From positions 1-35,335 of the forward strand of contig PDHQ01000329.1 of the NCBI GenBank assembly GCA_003339415.1: DNA of 35,335 nucleotides, in the 5' to 3' direction. Made by a program: the position numbers and the translations under genes. Positions within the stretch are counted from its first letter, which is position 1, and each line of letters starts with the position of its first letter. Positions 1-11,300 of this stretch are shown here, one piece after another. This DNA comes from Ophiocordyceps camponoti-saundersi (nom. inval.). Its lineage: Eukaryota > Ascomycota > Sordariomycetes > Hypocreales > Ophiocordycipitaceae. The notes beneath the pieces are model-generated. The model searched no databases. It was not told where the DNA came from and saw nothing but the letters and a program-made list of their open reading frames with translations.

Positions 1-9
1 GTACACTAT

Positions 10-112
10 GTTTTTTTTTTTTTTTTTCTCCCCCCCCTTTCTCCCCCCCCCTTCCCTTTTCTCCCCCCCCCTTCCCCCCTTCCCCTCTCCCCCCCCCCCC
101 CCCCCCCCTCCA
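10..112. repeat. Poly-T / poly-C homopolymer block
   Basis: A run of T is followed by alternating C-rich and T-rich runs up to the phrase beginning CCAAAACG. Base counts in such runs are unreliable in most assemblies. Confidence 0.85.
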
Positions 113-283
113 AAACGTTGGGCTTTGAGACATGCGGCCGCTACTGTGCCGATCCGCCCTACCTTGCCTTGCTAGGCAATTCTGCGTTCATCCGTCTCAA
201 CCATCTTTTTTTTTTTTTTTGCAGCCCTGAGGGTAGATTCTTTGCCGATAGCCGTCACGTGTCTCCCTGATCGCATGCAACCG

Positions 284-305
284 ACATACATACATACATA
301 CATAC
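284..305. repeat. (CATA)n microsatellite
   Basis: Tandem copies of the tetranucleotide CATA/ATAC are directly visible. Confidence 0.9.
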
Positions 306-344
306 AACCTCCCTCCATCTGTCCCTCCCTACCTACCTATACAT

Positions 345-366
345 TACACACACACACACACACACA
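345..366. repeat. (CA)n microsatellite
   Basis: A pure CA dinucleotide run, followed by imperfect ATAAC pentamer copies to about 400. Confidence 0.9.
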
Positions 367-505
367 TACATGTACATAACATAACATAGCATAACATAAC
401 GTACATATCCGTATACATACATACACACCTACTAATCCGTACACACAGCTGCAAATCACCTCGGGGCTGCATATACGATCGCCGTCTCAGACTCAGGGCT
501 GGACA

Positions 506-548
506 CCGACAACGACAACGACGACGACGACGACAACGACAACGAAGA
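506..548. repeat. (GAC/AAC)n trinucleotide repeat
   Basis: Tandem GAC and AAC triplets. One plus frame would read as Asp/Asn, but it has no start codon nearby and no recognisable protein around it, so I treat it as a simple repeat. Confidence 0.8.
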
Positions 549-957
549 ACAAGACGAGGATGGCGGACTCGGGCTGACGAAATGCCACCCGACGTGTCGG
601 TGTCAAAAAAGAAAACGGACATCAGCTCTGCTCACGGCTATCGTTTCTCTCTCTCCCCCCTCCCCCCCTCCATGATCCATCCCATCCCATCCCATCCCAC
701 TTGACCCCAGAAAGACGTTGCTTTTTTTACCCCTTCGACCTTTAATCTATTTTCCCTCTCACGCAGAGTACAGTATGAATTTGTAATCCTCCAAATCTGA
801 CCCTACCCTCCTCCGGCATCCTGCCTTGCGGGACAAGGGTCTCCGTTAGCCTTGCCGGATCCCCCCCCTTGCCGCCGTCTCACGCTTCCCCTCCCCTCAT
901 GATGGGGAGAGGACAGGAGTCATCAGCCGCATCGAACTTGTGTATGTACATACACGC

Positions 958-999
958 CTTACCTACCTACCTACCTACCTACCTACCTATCTATCTATT
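958..999. repeat. (TACC)n / (TATC)n microsatellite
   Basis: About seven ACCT/TACC units grade into TATC units. The same TACC unit recurs in shorter form in several intergenic regions of this window. Confidence 0.85.
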
Positions 1000-1168
1000 T
1001 ACCGTGCATACAAACGTGTAGGGGACAAGACAAAAAAAAAAGCATCAGCAGTGTACGTATGTACAGATACAAAGCGCGAGATCATATGCCAGATAATGCC
1101 CCATGTAAGAGCCCATGTTTTACCCATCAGCAAGACAGGCTAGGTGAGATGTGTGTACGGATATGCAT

Positions 1169-1190
1169 GTTTATATATATATATATATAT
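1169..1190. repeat. (TA)n microsatellite
   Basis: A pure TA dinucleotide run. Confidence 0.9.
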
Positions 1191-2167
1191 ACGCGTATGT
1201 GTATGTATGTAAGTTATATGCATGGAAGTGGGCGAGCTGTTTCGTCTGCATACATACGATTACATGCTCCATCACAGCGCATGGCCGCCTCCTCTCTCTC
1301 TCTCTCCCCCCTCCCCCGGGGCTCATCAACTTTCTATCCCCCCCGGAGAGTGAAATGGAGGGAAGGGGAAGGGGGGGTGTGTGGGTGAGAAAAGGAGAGG
1401 GAAAAGGGGAGGGTAGGAGTCGATTGATTTCAATGTTTGTGTGCATCGGCCAACTTGGATCCATCCATCCCCCATCCCTGAGCCTGCCTAGTTCGCCATC
1501 CTTCGTCTCGCCCGCCACGGCCACGACCTCTCTTGCAGAAGAAAATCAAAAGACCTTCCCCATTCGAGGCCCACGTCAAGGCAATCGTCTCTTCCCCGCC
1601 GTCAAAGAATTCAAGGCTCTAGCCCCAGTCCCCGGGTTCCAGCCCCCAGCCCAGTTCCATCAGCCGTCACCCCCCCTCCCCTTCTTCTTCTTCTGCTTCT
1701 TCTTCTTTACCCGCAAAGGAAAACAAAAAAAAAACAGTCAGATTCGAGAGAGACCGGCTTTCATGTCTTGAAAAAAAAAGCAGATGGCGTGATCTCGTCA
1801 GCTCGGAGGCGGCGCCCCCCGGCACTAGTGTTCAGGTCCTTGGATAAAGGAGGCACCGCCGTTGTGAGTATATTCGTATAGATGTCGGTATGAGAAAGCC
1901 ACAGCTCTGTCATGTTTAGTCCTTTGCCGATGACCGACAGCTGCCTGACGCACATTGCGCGAATCGAGAGTCATCATCCACCCCCCCTACCCCCCCCCCC
2001 CCCCTTTTCAAAAGACTCCAACTCTCCATGTCAGAGTGACCAGCGTTTCTCACTCCTTTACTCGAGCCTTGCCACTTCATATCATTCACATCTTTCCCGC
2101 TCTTTCCCGTCCCGTCCCCCCCCCCCCCTCCCCCTTCCTCTCAGCTGATATCAAGTTCTCAAGTCTT

Positions 2168-2235
2168 TTCATCTTCATCTTCATCTTCGTCATCTTCATC
2201 ATCTTCATCATCTTCATCTTCATCTTCTTCTCCTT
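2168..2235. repeat. (TCATCT)n pyrimidine-rich tract in the NRPS leader
   Basis: Tandem TCATCT/TCATCA-type units lie about 110-180 bp before the NRPS start codon. They probably fall in the promoter or 5' UTR. The effect on expression is unknown. Confidence 0.75.
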
Positions 2236-2345
2236 CGTCAACGGAACTTACTTACCTTTGAAAAAAACCACTTTCCTTCTTCCACCACTTACACCTTCAA
2301 GACATCTCATCAACACTCACCATCGTCAACCACACCCCAGACATC

Positions 2346-5300
2346 ATGAGATATCAAACCAACCCAGTCTGCAACGGAGTCTGGCACTCCAACGGAGAAC
2401 CCACGCGGGAAGAAAGCGTCAAGGAGACTCTGCCCCGGACCCTAGATGACATCTGGTCTCGCAACGCCATGGTGCCCGAGTCAGTCGAGGCCTGCGTCCA
2501 CGGCCTCATCAAACGAAACGTGTGCGAGCAGCCGTCGGCGCCGGCCGTGTGCTCGTGGGACGGGAACCTCAGCTACGGCGAGCTGGACCTGCTCTCCACC
2601 AAGCTCGCCCACCGCCTGGTCCACCTAGGCGTCGGCCCGGCTTCCATGGTGCTTCTGAGCTTCGAGAAATCGCTTCTGATGCCCGTCGCCGCCCTGGCCG
2701 TCATGAAGGCCGGCGCCGCCTCCGTCGCCCTCGACGTGACCCAACCCGAGGATCACTTGCGTATCGTCGCCGCCCAGGTCGCCGCCTCCGTCGTCCTCTC
2801 CTCGGCCGCCAATGAGTCTCTGGCCCGGCAACTCGTCGGCCCGGCCGGCCACGTCGTCGTCGTCGACCGAGAGCAGCTCGACGGTCCGGCAAAGCAGCAG
2901 ACGCTGCCGCTCGTCACCCCGTCCGACAACCTCTATGTCGTCTTCACCTCGGGCTGCGCCGGCGCCCCCAAAGGCGCCGTCATCACCCACCGCAACTTTA
3001 GCAGCGCAATCACCTACCAGCAAAAGGCCCTAGGCTTCACCGTCAGCTCGCGCGTATACGACCACGCCTCGTACGCCTCCCACGTGGCGTGGTGCAACCT
3101 TCTGCACGCCCTGACGTGCGGTGGCTGTCTCTGCATCCCGTCTGAGACGGACCGGCATTCCAACGTCGCCGCATCCATGGCCCAGCTGGGCGCCAACTAT
3201 GCACAGCTGCCGCCCTCCGTCGCCCGAGCACTTGATCTGTCTAGCTTGCCGGGCCTGAGGCAGCTGAATCTCATCGGCGAGCCCTCGAGCCCGCTAGAGG
3301 CCGCCGCGCCGGGTGGGGCCGCCGTAACCACAATAAGCGCCTACGGCCTGTCCGAGACAGCGTCGCTGGCCGCCTTGTGGGCCGTCAACGGCTCGCAGCA
3401 CGACCTGCCGGCCGGCGTTTGTGCCTGGGTCGTCGACGCCCAAGACCCGCGCTCTTTGGCCCCGTTCGGAGCCCAAGGTGAGCTGTGGCTCGAAGGGCCG
3501 CTGGTTGGCCCGGGATACCTCAATTCACCGGATCGGACCGCCGCAGCTTTCATCGAGGACCCGGAATGGCTCCTTCGCGGCGCACCTGGGTGGCCTGGTC
3601 GTCATGGACGCGTCCATCGTACGGGCGACATCGTTCGCTACGACGACGACGGCCGACTTGTCTTCGTCGGACGCCGTGATCAGCCTCGCATCCGCGACGG
3701 TCAGCGGGTCGACGCCAGCACGGTTGAGCATTACCTTCGCCAGGCCGCTTCGTCCTTGACCAGCCAGGACGATCTGGACGGGCTTCAGCTGATTGCCGAG
3801 ACTATACAGCCGCAGGGCGCCGAAACCGCCGTGTTGGTCGCCTTTGTGGCCCTCGACGGCGCCAGTCATATGCCGGACGAGGAGTACGGCGAGGCGGCGC
3901 ACCGGGTGACGGCCAGACTGTCCGAGGGCCTGTCGGCGGCGCTTCCGCCGCACATGACGCCCGAGGCATTCATCCCGATCCAGGCCGTGCCCATGACACT
4001 TACGGGTAAAATCGATCGTCACTGTCTGCGCTCAATCGGCTCCCTCCTCACGGAGACGGAAATGGCCCGCCTTCGGGGCGCCGGTCGTCCCGCACCGCGA
4101 TCCGAAGCTGAGCGGCTGATGGCCGAGCTGTGGGCGCAAGCCCTACAGACCGAAGTCTCTGCCATTGGCCGCGATGACGACTTCTTCGCCTCGGGTGGCG
4201 ACGCTACCGCCGCCCTGCGTCTCGCCCGCCTCGCCCGCGAGCGGAACCTGCCGCTGGAGGCGCGCCAAGTCTTCCGGAGTCCCCGTTTACGCGACATGGC
4301 AGCCTGGGCGGCCACGCAAACTCCCTGGGCGGCCACGCGGATTGTCTCTCCCTTGGTTGACTCGGACATGTCCTCCTCTGCCTCCACCTCGTCCTCGTCC
4401 GCCTCCTCGTCCTCTTCCTCACCTCCCTTGGCGGCCATCCCGCCGCTCTCGCTCCTAGAGCGCCCCGTGGACGAAGCCGAAGTTAGGGCCCACGCAGCGC
4501 GCCTGTGCCGTGTGTCGGATGCCTTGGTTCTTGATGTCTTGCCGTGCACGCCCCTGCAGGCGGGTCTCCTGGCCTTGACGGCGCAGCAGGCCGGGGCCTA
4601 CGTCGCCCACAATGTCTTTGAACTGGGCCCGGACGTCGACGTGGAGCGATTTCGCGCCAGCTGGAACCAGGTCGTAGCCTTGAACCCTATTCTGAGGACA
4701 CGTATTGTCAGTCTGCCGCGCCACGGCGTCGTCCAGGTCGTGCTGGAGGAGGGTGCCCATTGGCACTCTGGCTCCGGCTGCCCCGAGAACTACCGCCTCG
4801 ACAAGGCCACTCGCCCCATGGGCCTCGGTACGCCTCTGTCGCGATTCGCCCTGTTCGACGGCGGCGATGACGGTCCTCGACACTTTGTATGGGAGGTCCA
4901 TCACGCCCTGTATGACGGCTGGTCGCTGCCGCTACTGATGCAAGAGGCCGAGCACATCTACTACGGCGAGGCAAGCCCTCCTTTGGAGCCCATGACGGCC
5001 CTCATCAAGTATATATCTGAGCGTGACGAGGCGACTACCAAGGCTTTCTGGCAGGCACAGTTCGCCGGCATCAAGGGGGCCCACTTCCCGGCTCCGAGGT
5101 CAGCTGCTCCGTATGAGCCCCACCCCGATTCGCAGATGAGCCGGGCCGTATCGGGTCTAGAGTGGGGCCGAGGCGACGTCACCCCGGCATCCGTTATCCG
5201 AGCTGCCTGGGCCATCATGGTCGCCCACAGCGCCGATTCCGATGAAGCGCTCTTCGGTCTGACCGTGACCGGTCGGCAGGCAGCGATTCCCGGCATTGAG

Positions 5301-8300
5301 CGCATGGCCGGTCCGGCCATCGCCACCGTTCCTGTACGGGTCGCCCTCGACTGGGACGACAGCGTGGGCCGTCTCTTGGGCGCCGTGCAGCGCCAGGCCG
5401 CCGACATGATTCCTTACGAGCAGACGGGCTTGCAGCGAATCCGCCGCGTCAGCGACGCTGCTGCCGTCGCCTGCAGCTTCCAGTCTCTTCTCGTCATCCA
5501 GCCCGGCAGCGCAGACGGCAGCGGAGAGGGAGACAACGCCGAACGAGTCTTTCTCACCGAGCCGGCAGAAGACCATCACGCAACGGCGCAGTGGCAAGAC
5601 TTTAGCACCTATGCCGTCGTCGTCGAGTGCCAGCTCGACGCCGACGAGGTTCGCCTGCGCATCGGCTTCGACTCCAGCGTCGTCGGCATTCAGCAGATGG
5701 AACGCATCGCCCGCGGATTCGAGAGTGTCTTGCGTCTGCTTTGCGATCAGCATCATGCCAAGGATAGGCTTCGCGCCGCCGTCGTCCCCAGCCTCTCCCG
5801 GGCGTCCATCGACGACATCTGGCGCTGGAACGCCACCGTCCCGGCCGCCGTCGACAGCTGCATCCACGACATTGTGTCCCAGAGGGCACGGGAACGGCCC
5901 CAAGCTCCGGCAGTCTGCGCGTGGGATGGAGAGCTCACGTATCAACGCTTGGACGAGCTCTCCACGAAGCTGGCCCTTGCTCTGACCGCCCGAGGCGTGG
6001 CGGGCACCATTGTTCCGCTCTTTTTCGAAAAGTCCATGTGGATGCCCGTGGCCGCGCTCGCAGTCATGAAGGCCGGTGGCGCAACCATTGCCATGGAGAC
6101 GACCCAGCCCGAGGAGAGGCTCCGGGGCATTGCGGCTCAAGCCGACTCGCCCGTGGTGCTGGCATCCGTCCAGAAAAGCGCCATGGCCCGTTCCCTGGTT
6201 TCCAGCGAGGTCATTACCGTCGGAACCGATCAACCGGCTCCGGATGCCGATGCCGAGGGCCTGTCACTGCCTGCCGTCGACCCCTCGAGTATCCTTTACA
6301 TCGTCTTCACGTCCGGTAGTACGGGAACTCCGAAGGGCGCCATAGTCACGCACGGTAATTTCGCAAGCGCAGCTGTCTACCAGCAGCAGCCACTTGGTTT
6401 CGACACCAACTCGCGGGTGTTTGACTTTGCGTCGTATGCTTTCGACGCCTCCTGGTATAACCTGCTCAACGCCCTTACCGTCGGCGGCTGTCTCTGCATC
6501 CCTTCGGCCGAGGAGCGTGAAAACAACCTCAGCGGCTGCATTGAAAAGTACAAAGTCACGACAGCCGACCTGACGCCTTCGGTGGCGCGCTTCATGGGAC
6601 CAGAGACGCTGTCTCGGCTGTCGACGCTGATCCTCGGCGGCGAGGCCGTCCTACCCAGCGATGCTCTGCTGGCCGGAGAAAAGACGCAAATCATCAACGT
6701 CTACGGCCCTGCCGAGTGCACGCCGACCATCACGCTGGCGCCCGTCGTCAAGGATAGCAAGGACGGCGTCACCATTGGCCGAGGAGCCGGTGTCTGCACT
6801 TGGGTTGTCCATCCGGAGGACGACTCTTGCCTAGCGCCCATCGGAGCCGTGGGCGAGCTTTGGGTTGAAGGACCTCTGGTTGGCCGTGGCTATCTCAACG
6901 ACCCGGAGAAATCAGCGGCGGCCTTTGTCCAGGACCCGGTATGGCTGACTCGGGGCGGACGCAGCGGACGCGTGTACCGCACCGGCGACCTTGTCCGCTA
7001 TCGTGAAGACGGCTCACTTTTGTTCGTCGGCCGCAAAGACACACAGGTTAAGATCCGAGGGCAGCGCATTGAGCTCGGCGAGGTTGAGCACCACGTTCTG
7101 AAAGCGCTGGAGTCAGTCGAGGGTGTCGAAGTGGCCAACGCCCAAGTCGTGGCCGAGACGATCAAGCCGGACGAGACCAAGGGCCCTATTCTTGTGGCCT
7201 TCATCGCCCTAGAAAATGCCAGCTCAATGGTGGAATCGGACCACGCGGCGGCCGTCGCCAAGGTGACGCAAGGGCTGGCCGACCGCCTGGCGTTGACGCT
7301 GCCCGTCTTCATGATTCCCTCGGCCTTCATCCCGGCACACGGCATTCCCATGTCCGGCACGGGCAAAACCGACCGCCGTCTGCTCCGAACCATGGGCGCC
7401 GAGTCGTGGCTGCGTCACCGCGCCGCGTCTGACAAGGAGGAGCCCGCAACGGATCTGACGGACCTGGAGAAGCTGCTGCAGCAAATCTGGATCTCGGTGC
7501 TCCTCCTTACTCCGGAGGAGGCCTCAGTCAACAAGCTCTTCACCCGCCTCGGGGGCGACTCCATCTCGGCCATGCAGGTCGTCTCGCAGTGCCGGCTGCA
7601 CAACCTTTCCCTCACGGCCAGCGACGTGCTGCAGGCCGGAACCATCCGCAGGTTGGCGCAGCGCTGCCAGATAATGTCAGGCCAGCAGACGCTCGTCGAA
7701 AGCAGCAGCGAGGACGAAGCCGCGGGCTCCGAACCCTTCGATTTGTCGCCTATCCAGCAAATGTTCTTTGAGGCATACCCGGATGGACTGGACCATTATA
7801 ACCAGAGCTTCATCCTAGATCTTGGCCAGCCTTCATCTGTCGAGACGCTGCGAGCGGCGATGCACGCCCTTGTCGGACGTCACGAGATGCTTCGTGCCCG
7901 TTACTTCAGGGACGCTTCTGCCGGGGACCGCTGGCGACAGCGAATCCTCAGCGAGGATGACGAGACGGCCTTTGCCTTTACCTATCAGTCCGTCCCGCGC
8001 CGCGACGACATGGCCGAAGCGGCGCAGAGACGCCAGGAGAGCCTCGACGTCCGCACCGGGCCCGTCTTCGCCTGCGACGTCTTCGACGTGGCCGGTGAGC
8101 AATCTCTCGTCCTGTCGGCGCACCACTTGGTCATCGATCTCGTCTCGTGGCGCATCATCTGGGCCGACATTGAGGACTTTGTTCGCCAGGGCTCCATGCG
8201 AAGCCAGCGCACGACATCTTTCCGTACCTGGTGTCGACGCCAGGCTCGCGTCGGCTCCGGTCTATCGCCGCTGGAAGTTCTGCCCTTCCCCGTGCCAGCC

Positions 8301-11300
8301 CCAGAAGTCGGCTTCTGGGCCCTTCCGGCGCGCGAGAATACCTTTGGCGACTGTGTCAACCTCACGGAGACGATTAGTCGAGAGACTAGCTCCCTGGTGC
8401 TCAGTGACGCCAACGACAGCCTTCGAACGGAGCCCATCGACCTGCTTGTCGCCGCCGTCGTCCACTCGTTCCTCAAGGCCTTCCCCGAGCGGCCGCCGCC
8501 CGTCGTCTGGCTTGAGGGCCACGGCCGCGAGCAGTCGGCCGAGCTGCCGTACGACGTGTCCGAGACGGTCGGTTGGTTCACCACCATGTATCCCGTGCCT
8601 GTGCCGGCCTCTGCCGCCGGAGGCTCGCTGCTCGAGGCCGTGCGCACGGCAAAGGATACGCGTCGCAAAGTGCCGGGCAAAGGCCAGCCGTACTTTGCCT
8701 GCCGATACCACAGCGTCTCGGGCCGCGAGGCCTTTGAAGGTCATGACATGGCCGAGATCACGCTCAACTTCACCGGTCGCTACCAGCAGCTTGAGAGCGA
8801 GGAGAGCCTCTTCGGCCGTGCAGAGCAGCCGGCCGAGGCCGAGCGGTCCATCACCGAGGTATCCGAGTCTGCACCGCGAACCGCCATGATCGAGATCAAC
8901 GCAGGCGTCGAAGAGGGTCGTCTCGGCGTATCCTTCTGCTTCCACCGCCGCATGCGCCACCAGGACCGTCTGCGCCGATGGGCCGAGGACGGCTTCGGCG
9001 CCGCTCTGTCCAGCCTCGCGCGCGAGCTTCAACACGCACCATCAGCGCCGACCCTGACCGATCTTCCACTGCTGCCGCTGTCGTACCGCGGGCTGGACGA
9101 GCTACTGCTCCGACAGCTTCCTGCTATGGGCGTCCGACCCGAATCCGTCAGCGACATGTATCCGTGCTCTCCGCTGCAGGAGGGCATCCTCCTGAGTGCC
9201 TTCAAGGGTGCCGCCACGTACGACACCTTTTCCGTCTATCGCTGCGCCCCAAATGCGGCCGGCACCTCCGTGTCTCCCTCACGCCTCGAAGCGGCTTGGC
9301 GCCGCGTCGTGGCCCGACATTCGATTCTTTCGACCGTCTTCGCCATGCATCCAGAGGGCGGAGGCTTCGTCCAGGTGGTAGTGCCCTCGTCGCCGGTCCG
9401 CGTTGCGCACACGGTGGCCCAGAGTCCGATCGTGGCCTTGACGGAGCTGGAGCGGCCGGCTTTCGGCCCCGGCGAGCCGCGAGTGGCCTTTACCGTGTGT
9501 CGGTCCGAGGCTGGCGAAGTCGCTTGCCGGCTGGACCTCAGCCACGCGCTCATTGATGCCTACTCCATGTCGGTCATGGTGCAGGAGCTAGCAGCAGCCT
9601 ACGACGACTGCGAGCTGCCGCCGGCGCCGGCCTTCGTGGACATGGTGCGCTTTATCGACTCGACGCCAAAGGCTCAGCGCGTTGCCTCGTGGACAGCATT
9701 GTTAGAGGGCGTCGAGCCCTGCGTCGTGCCCGTGACGCAGCCACCGCAGGGACTGGATTTCGTAGAGGGACATGGCGATGTCTCCCTACCGACCACCCTG
9801 GCGTCTGCCATCACCGACTTCTGCCGCGATATGGGCATCACTCGCTCCGTCTTCCTTCAAGTTGCCTGGTCCATGGCTCTCTCGCATTTCACGGGTATGC
9901 ATGAGGTCTGCTTCGGCTATCTCGCTTCAGGCCGTGACGCGCCCGTCGATAAGATCGAGGCCATGGTCGGGCCCCTAGCCAACTTGCTCATCGGACGCAT
10001 TGATCTGCGCCGCCCAGCCCGGCAGGTACTGGAGAAGACGCTGCAGCACGCCATCGAACACCTGGCTATGCAGCACGCTTCGCTGGCCGAGATCCAGCAT
10101 CACCTCGGTCTATCCGGCCAGCGCCTCTTCAACACGTCCCTTTCCATCCGAGAGGCCGACAAGCTCAAGGGCGTCGATGCCAGGACTATCACTTTGGACA
10201 GCGACATAGGCGAGGATCCACACGAGGTAAGTACTCTTGGCCCCTTTGCCGGCCTGTGTGCTGGAACTGACGCCGTGGGTTTCAGTATGACTTGAGCTTG
10301 AGCGCCAATATCGACGGTGCCAAGATGGACATCGTCATGGAGTACCGCGAGCCGTATATCAGCAAGAACGTAGCACGCGAAGCCTGCCACGCGCTGGAAA
10401 AGGCCATTGATTATCTCTTGTCGGTGGGCGCCGACGAAGAAAACGTCGAGCCTCTCTTCGACGGCTTCTTCAAGCGTGTCGTCGGAACCGATCCGGCCTC
10501 GGCATCCGCCTTCTGGCAGGCCCAATTCGCCGGCATCCAGGGATCCAACTTCCCTCCTCTCAAGACGGGTGCGAGTCACGCCAAGCTTGACGGTCGCGTC
10601 GAACTCGATCTGTCCAGCCTTGGATGGGACCAGGCAGACTGTTCCGCACTGGTCCGAGCCGCCTGGTCGATGGTCACGGCTCGGAGCATGGGATCCGACG
10701 AGACCTTGTTCGGCGCTCTTGTTGGCAATGGAGATGCCGTGGTGCCGGTCCGTGTTCGTTTGGACTGGGAAGCCAGCACTGAAAAGCTTCTGGGAGACAT
10801 CCGAGATCAAGCCCTGGCCATGAAATCGTACGAGCACACCGGCCTGGCGCGCATCCGTTCCATGGGCGACGAGGCTGCCGTGGCCTGCGACTTCAAAACG
10901 CTCCTCGTCGTTCGGTCCGCCAATCAACCTCTCACGGCCAAGCCTGACCATGACGACCTGGGCTCGCACGCCATGGTCGTCGAAGTTGAGACCAGAGACT
11001 CTGACTGCGCTCATGTCTGCATCGCTTTCGACTCGCACAGCATTAGCGAGGCCAGAGTCTCCCGTGTCACCCATCAATTCCAGCATGTGCTCCGCCAACT
11101 TTCAGGCGCAGGGGCGACCAAACTGCGTGATGTGACTGTCGTCAGCCAGCGCGATCTTGATGACATCTGGACCTGGAACGCTACGGTTCCGGACCTTGTC
11201 GAGGGTTGTCTGCACGACCTCATCGAGCAGCGCGCTCGCGAGCAGCCCCTGGCTCCGGCTATCGACGCTTGGGATGGAAGCCTGACGTACGGTCAGCTGA

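Larger units (their letters stand above)
1..2345. other. Low-complexity non-coding region upstream of the NRPS
   Basis: I find no credible gene here. Open frames in this stretch are made of simple repeats, cross runs of C, T or TA, and match no family I recognise. The stretch begins with T and C homopolymers (about 10-112). It holds several microsatellites, CT-rich and CCCT-rich blocks (about 650-670, 1290-1345, 1670-1710), and a long pyrimidine tract before the NRPS. Pyrimidine-rich stretches before the start codon are common in filamentous fungi, so the last few hundred bases are probably the NRPS promoter and 5' UTR. I saw no convincing TATA box. Confidence 0.6.

Noticed and set aside
344..622. 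A minus-strand frame with Arg/Cys repeats
   Set aside because: It is the reverse reading of the GAC/AAC and CA microsatellites, not a conserved protein.
1151..1771. A 206-codon open frame upstream of the NRPS
   Set aside because: It runs through TA, CT and C-rich simple repeats, has a low-complexity product with no recognised domain, and overlaps an equally open frame on the other strand.
5157..6233. A 358-codon minus-strand frame inside the NRPS
   Set aside because: It is antisense to C1 and A2, which are well supported, and has no family resemblance.
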